From Bombus terrestris (lineage: Eukaryota; Arthropoda; Insecta; Hymenoptera; Apidae), in the NCBI RefSeq assembly GCF_910591885.1, contig NC_063283.1:4387001-4451000 (forward strand): 64,000 nucleotides of DNA, given 5' to 3'. How positions within the stretch are numbered: position 1 is the first letter of the stretch; the number at the start of each line of letters is the position of its first letter. Positions 61,392 to 64,000 of the stretch are shown one piece after another. The translations under genes were made by a program, and so were the position numbers. The notes below the pieces were generated by a model. It was not told the DNA's origin. It saw only the letters and a program-made list of their open reading frames with translations, and did not search any database.

Positions 61392-62746
61392 TCAACTTGT
61401 TTTCACAGGACTGTCATCCAATTTTTCTGGATTTACAATTACTTGTATTACATAACCTGGTTGTATCTTTGCTTCTTCTATATGCATTTTATCACCTAAT
61501 AACTTTCCACCAAAAAACCACCTTTGACGAGATGGTTCAAGACCTTCCTGACTCTATTTATATAAATTAAATCATAAATTAATGCAAAATAAAAAAAAAG
61601 ATATTAATTTATATTATTAATTCATACCTGCAATTTCTTTTTAGCAGTAGCTATAGTGTCCTTACTGTAAACAGGCAATTTAACTTCTCCTAATGTAGTT
61701 GATAATCTCAGCTTCAATGTCTGCTCAACTCCACTATCAATAGGTTCTGTAATTAAGTAAACAATGTTAAATTTAATTGCCTTTCTGACAACATGCTTGA
61801 ATTCCTTTACAATTCTTTTATTGAATTTAATTGCATTACCTGAACAGTCAGCAGGAGAATCTCTTCCACTATCTTCTTTTACGATATTAATAGGATATGA
61901 TAAACAATAAATAGGGACTTGATATCTGGTTCCCAATTCATCATAACATTCTGTTAAAAAACCATTTGGCACAGAAATATTAGCTCCATCTAATATAGCC
62001 TGTGCTAACTGATAATCCTGGGCCTCTGCTGCCGTTGCCCCAGCTCTTAATGCATCCCATATTTCTTTACGTCCATCAAATGCAGGTGCAGTATCCCAAA
62101 ATTCATCTCTTTTACTTCTTAGCTGTCCTTCTGTCAAAGGTACATCTGATTTCCACCTAATTGCCTCATGGCATAATGGATGATTCTTCCTCGAATTTCC
62201 TATATAAACAAAACATTCTTTTATAACATAAGTAATACATTTGTTTTTTATTCAAATTAAAGAACTGCACAGAAGGTATATTACGAAGCTAATAAAAAAT
62301 AGAGATAGTTACATGAAAACTTTGGTTTGTGTTATACAATGTAATATGTATAATGATCCCAAAGCTTAACAAAGTGACAAGCAAAATTTTTATATTTTTA
62401 ATAATAAAGTTGAAATGACAAATTTAATGATAGGGGTAATAAGTATAATGATATTTTTGGTTAACTTGTTTGACATCGTGAATCATTATAGTACATACAT
62501 ATAATTGTTCGTCAGTCGTTTTGTGTAAGAAATAATATGCAAATTCTAATACATAATACGCAATAAACGTTAGGTAGGAAGGTAAGGAAAAAACCAGAAC
62601 TGTCTTCAAGGTTAGCTGTTGTTGATTGCAATTTTTACGCAGATAATTTCATTATAATTTTTACCTGAATTTACTCTCGTGGAATTTCCTGTAGTGTTGT
62701 CGACAGAGGCATTTCTTGCCCTCGTTATGCCTATGCAGCCTCCCAT
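61392..62746 (-). CDS. UBTD2: Ubiquitin domain-containing protein (UBTD1/2 family)
   Basis: Adaptor-like protein with an N-terminal UBTD domain and a C-terminal ubiquitin-like fold. Family members bind ubiquitin-pathway enzymes. Exons, 5' to 3': 62746-62665, 62199-61840, 61746-61628 and 61553-61392, giving 240 aa (human UBTD2 234). It starts MGGC, the family's N-myristoylation signal, which fixes the start. The UBTD core reads WKSDVPLTEGQLRSKRDEFW, DTAPAFDGRKEIWDALR, LAQAILDGANISVPNG and TECYDELGTRYQVPIYCL. The ubiquitin-like part (about 150-232) contains LKLRLSTTLGEVKLPV, RQRWFFGGKLLGDKM and GYVIQVIV. The intron 61839-61747 is 93 nt, in frame and free of stops, so its retention would insert 31 residues. 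UBTD1 versus UBTD2 cannot be separated in an insect. Confidence 0.95.
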
Positions 62747-63129
62747 CCTAGATGGCTAGTGTAACCAAACATTTCACTGAAATTTAACAACACCTCACAT
62801 GCCATTTTCGTCCATCTTATCCACTAAATTATAAATCAGTACCATTAGAGGCGCTATAATCGAATCTTCGGTAACCTAACCTGAAATGTTAACAGATATA
62901 AATGGGTTTCAAATCTAAATAAAACAAGTTTTACAAACAATTTTTCAATATATTTAATATTTCATTGACACGTATCCCAACAACATAACAATTACTGTCG
63001 GACACTTTCTGATCAAATTATCTTTTGTAATTTCAAGTGAAAAAATTAATTACGTTCGGCACTCAATAGAATTATATTTTATTAATATACTAAGGTTAAG
63101 TAATACACAGTACGAAGGCATGTTTTGCA
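62747..63129. promoter_or_regulatory. Bidirectional promoter region of UBTD and MMS19
   Basis: Only 383 bases lie between the two divergent start codons, so both leaders and the shared core promoter must fit here. No TATA box is evident. Confidence 0.6.
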
Positions 63130-64000
63130 ATGGCTTCACTTGCAAGTACCGTTTTTAAAGAAAGATTTCTTACTGCTTTTGAAGACGATCAGGCACTGGA
63201 CACAACGTGCCAAGAGATCGCCTTAGGTATGTATTAATTACCATGATTGTTCTTCCTATGTATATTGATGATTGGCTTTTATGTTTTGAAGAAAAAACTA
63301 GACACACACAGTAATGAAGTCTATTTCTGATCTATTAAAATATTATCTATACTAATGTCAGTAAAAATGATATATCTTCCCACAAAAATATAGCTATATA
63401 TTTTTAAATACATAGAACAAAAAATAAGTACTTTATTTAACATTTATATTTTCTGAAAATAATTATTCTTTTTAATTTAGAAATACAGTCTGGTCATACA
63501 AAACTTTATGCAATTGTAGAAGAACTTAGACCTTTTGTAACTGAAAAAGATGTTACAATACGAAAAAACGGCATCTCTGCCCTTTCTACTATTTTATTTC
63601 ATTTACCTAAGGATTTTTTGAATGAAGATGAATTGTGTTTTATAACATCATTTTATTGTGACAGATTAAAAGATCACCATAGGATTATACCAGCAGTAGT
63701 AAAAGGAATTTTGACAATTGTAAGTTTTGGATTGTATTTTACAATTATATTTAGATAATAGCTATATATATAAACTAACATAAATGTTCCAGGTTCAAAT
63801 GGATCATTTACCTAAGGATTCACCTGAATGCTTACTTAGGAGTCTTTTTGAAAATGTGCAGTGCCAATCTCAATTAACACTTGATCGCAGAAATATATAT
63901 TTTATATTTACAACATTATTGGAAAATAGAATAGAAGATTTAAAAGCTATGGGGCCAGATTTTATTTATGGACTCATTACTAGTATAGAAACAGAAAGGG
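63130..64000 (+). CDS. MMS19: MMS19 homologue, 5' part (truncated by window end)
   Basis: HEAT-repeat subunit of the cytosolic iron-sulfur assembly targeting complex, which delivers Fe-S clusters to DNA repair and replication enzymes such as XPD. Exons in view are 63130-63226, 63481-63719 and 63793 to beyond 64000, giving about 181 residues. The start ATG (MASLASTVFKERF) is preferred over the ATG at 63120, whose frame stops after 12 codons. Family features are EIQSGHTKLYAIVEEL (human DVKSGNYTVLQVVEAL), the highly conserved FYCDRLKDHH (human FYENRLKDHH), IIPAVVKGI, and DRRNIYFIFTTLLENRIEDL near KAMGPDF (human KSLGADF). Phases 1 and 0 are consistent. The gene is intact as far as visible. Confidence 0.95.

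Noticed and set aside
61747..61839. Treating UBTD 62199-61628 as one uninterrupted exon
   Set aside because: The frame is open, but CAG/GTAATG and TTAATTACAG splice signals bracket 93 bases absent from the family, and removal restores alignment to human UBTD2.
1..64000. CRISPR arrays, phage, operons, integrated viral genes or intact transposases
   Set aside because: No regularly spaced identical repeats and no viral or transposase protein signature in any frame; the gene structures are those of an insect nuclear genome.

Overview
The window looks like an insect nuclear genome, most likely a hymenopteran and probably a bee. This is inferred from gene content, small spliced genes in AT-rich DNA, and long CpG-rich blocks around a developmental regulator. 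The species cannot be fixed from sequence alone. Six protein-coding genes are supported. The rest is intron, UTR, regulatory DNA, simple repeats and short degenerate repeat families.

Left and centre (about 1-48 kb) are dominated by one gene on the + strand, an Egr/stripe immediate-early zinc-finger transcription factor. It has two alternative first coding exons, 9226-9649 and 37647-38271. Both splice in the same phase into one common last exon (39662-40926) carrying three EGR-type C2H2 fingers. The upstream isoform spans an intron of about 30 kb that contains the promoter of the second isoform. A CpG-rich leader at 6.65-9.2 kb holds a perfect EGR site beside a perfect CRE. The second promoter (35.88-36.25 kb) has CRE half-sites, a perfect CArG box, a TATA-like box and a TCAGT initiator. 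Further CpG-rich blocks lie near 2.2-4.5, 31.75-32.2, 34.4-34.9 and 48.36-48.93 kb. I found no coding gene in 43.5-52.2 kb, apart from one weak small-peptide candidate at 50.85 kb.

The right end (52.3-64 kb) is a compact AT-rich cluster of housekeeping genes: PRADC1-like (+), cytosolic Xaa-Pro aminopeptidase XPNPEP1/ApepP (-), COX15 haem A synthase (+), UBTD-type ubiquitin-domain protein (-) and the 5' part of MMS19 (+, runs off the window). PRADC1 and XPNPEP1 are tail-to-tail. XPNPEP1/COX15 and UBTD/MMS19 are head-to-head pairs with short shared promoter regions. I resolved every splice junction by phase; the assembled lengths (212, 623, 431 and 240 aa) match or lie near those of the human proteins.

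These genes do not form an operon or a pathway. I see no CRISPR array, phage, integrated virus, tRNA, rRNA or intact transposase. The most interesting material is regulatory and architectural: the EGR-site/CRE element, the Egr second promoter, a distal CArG/MEF2 element, tandem RFX X-boxes with a CRE, a foldback element, an intronic-polyadenylation form of COX15 and a stop-free in-frame intron in UBTD.
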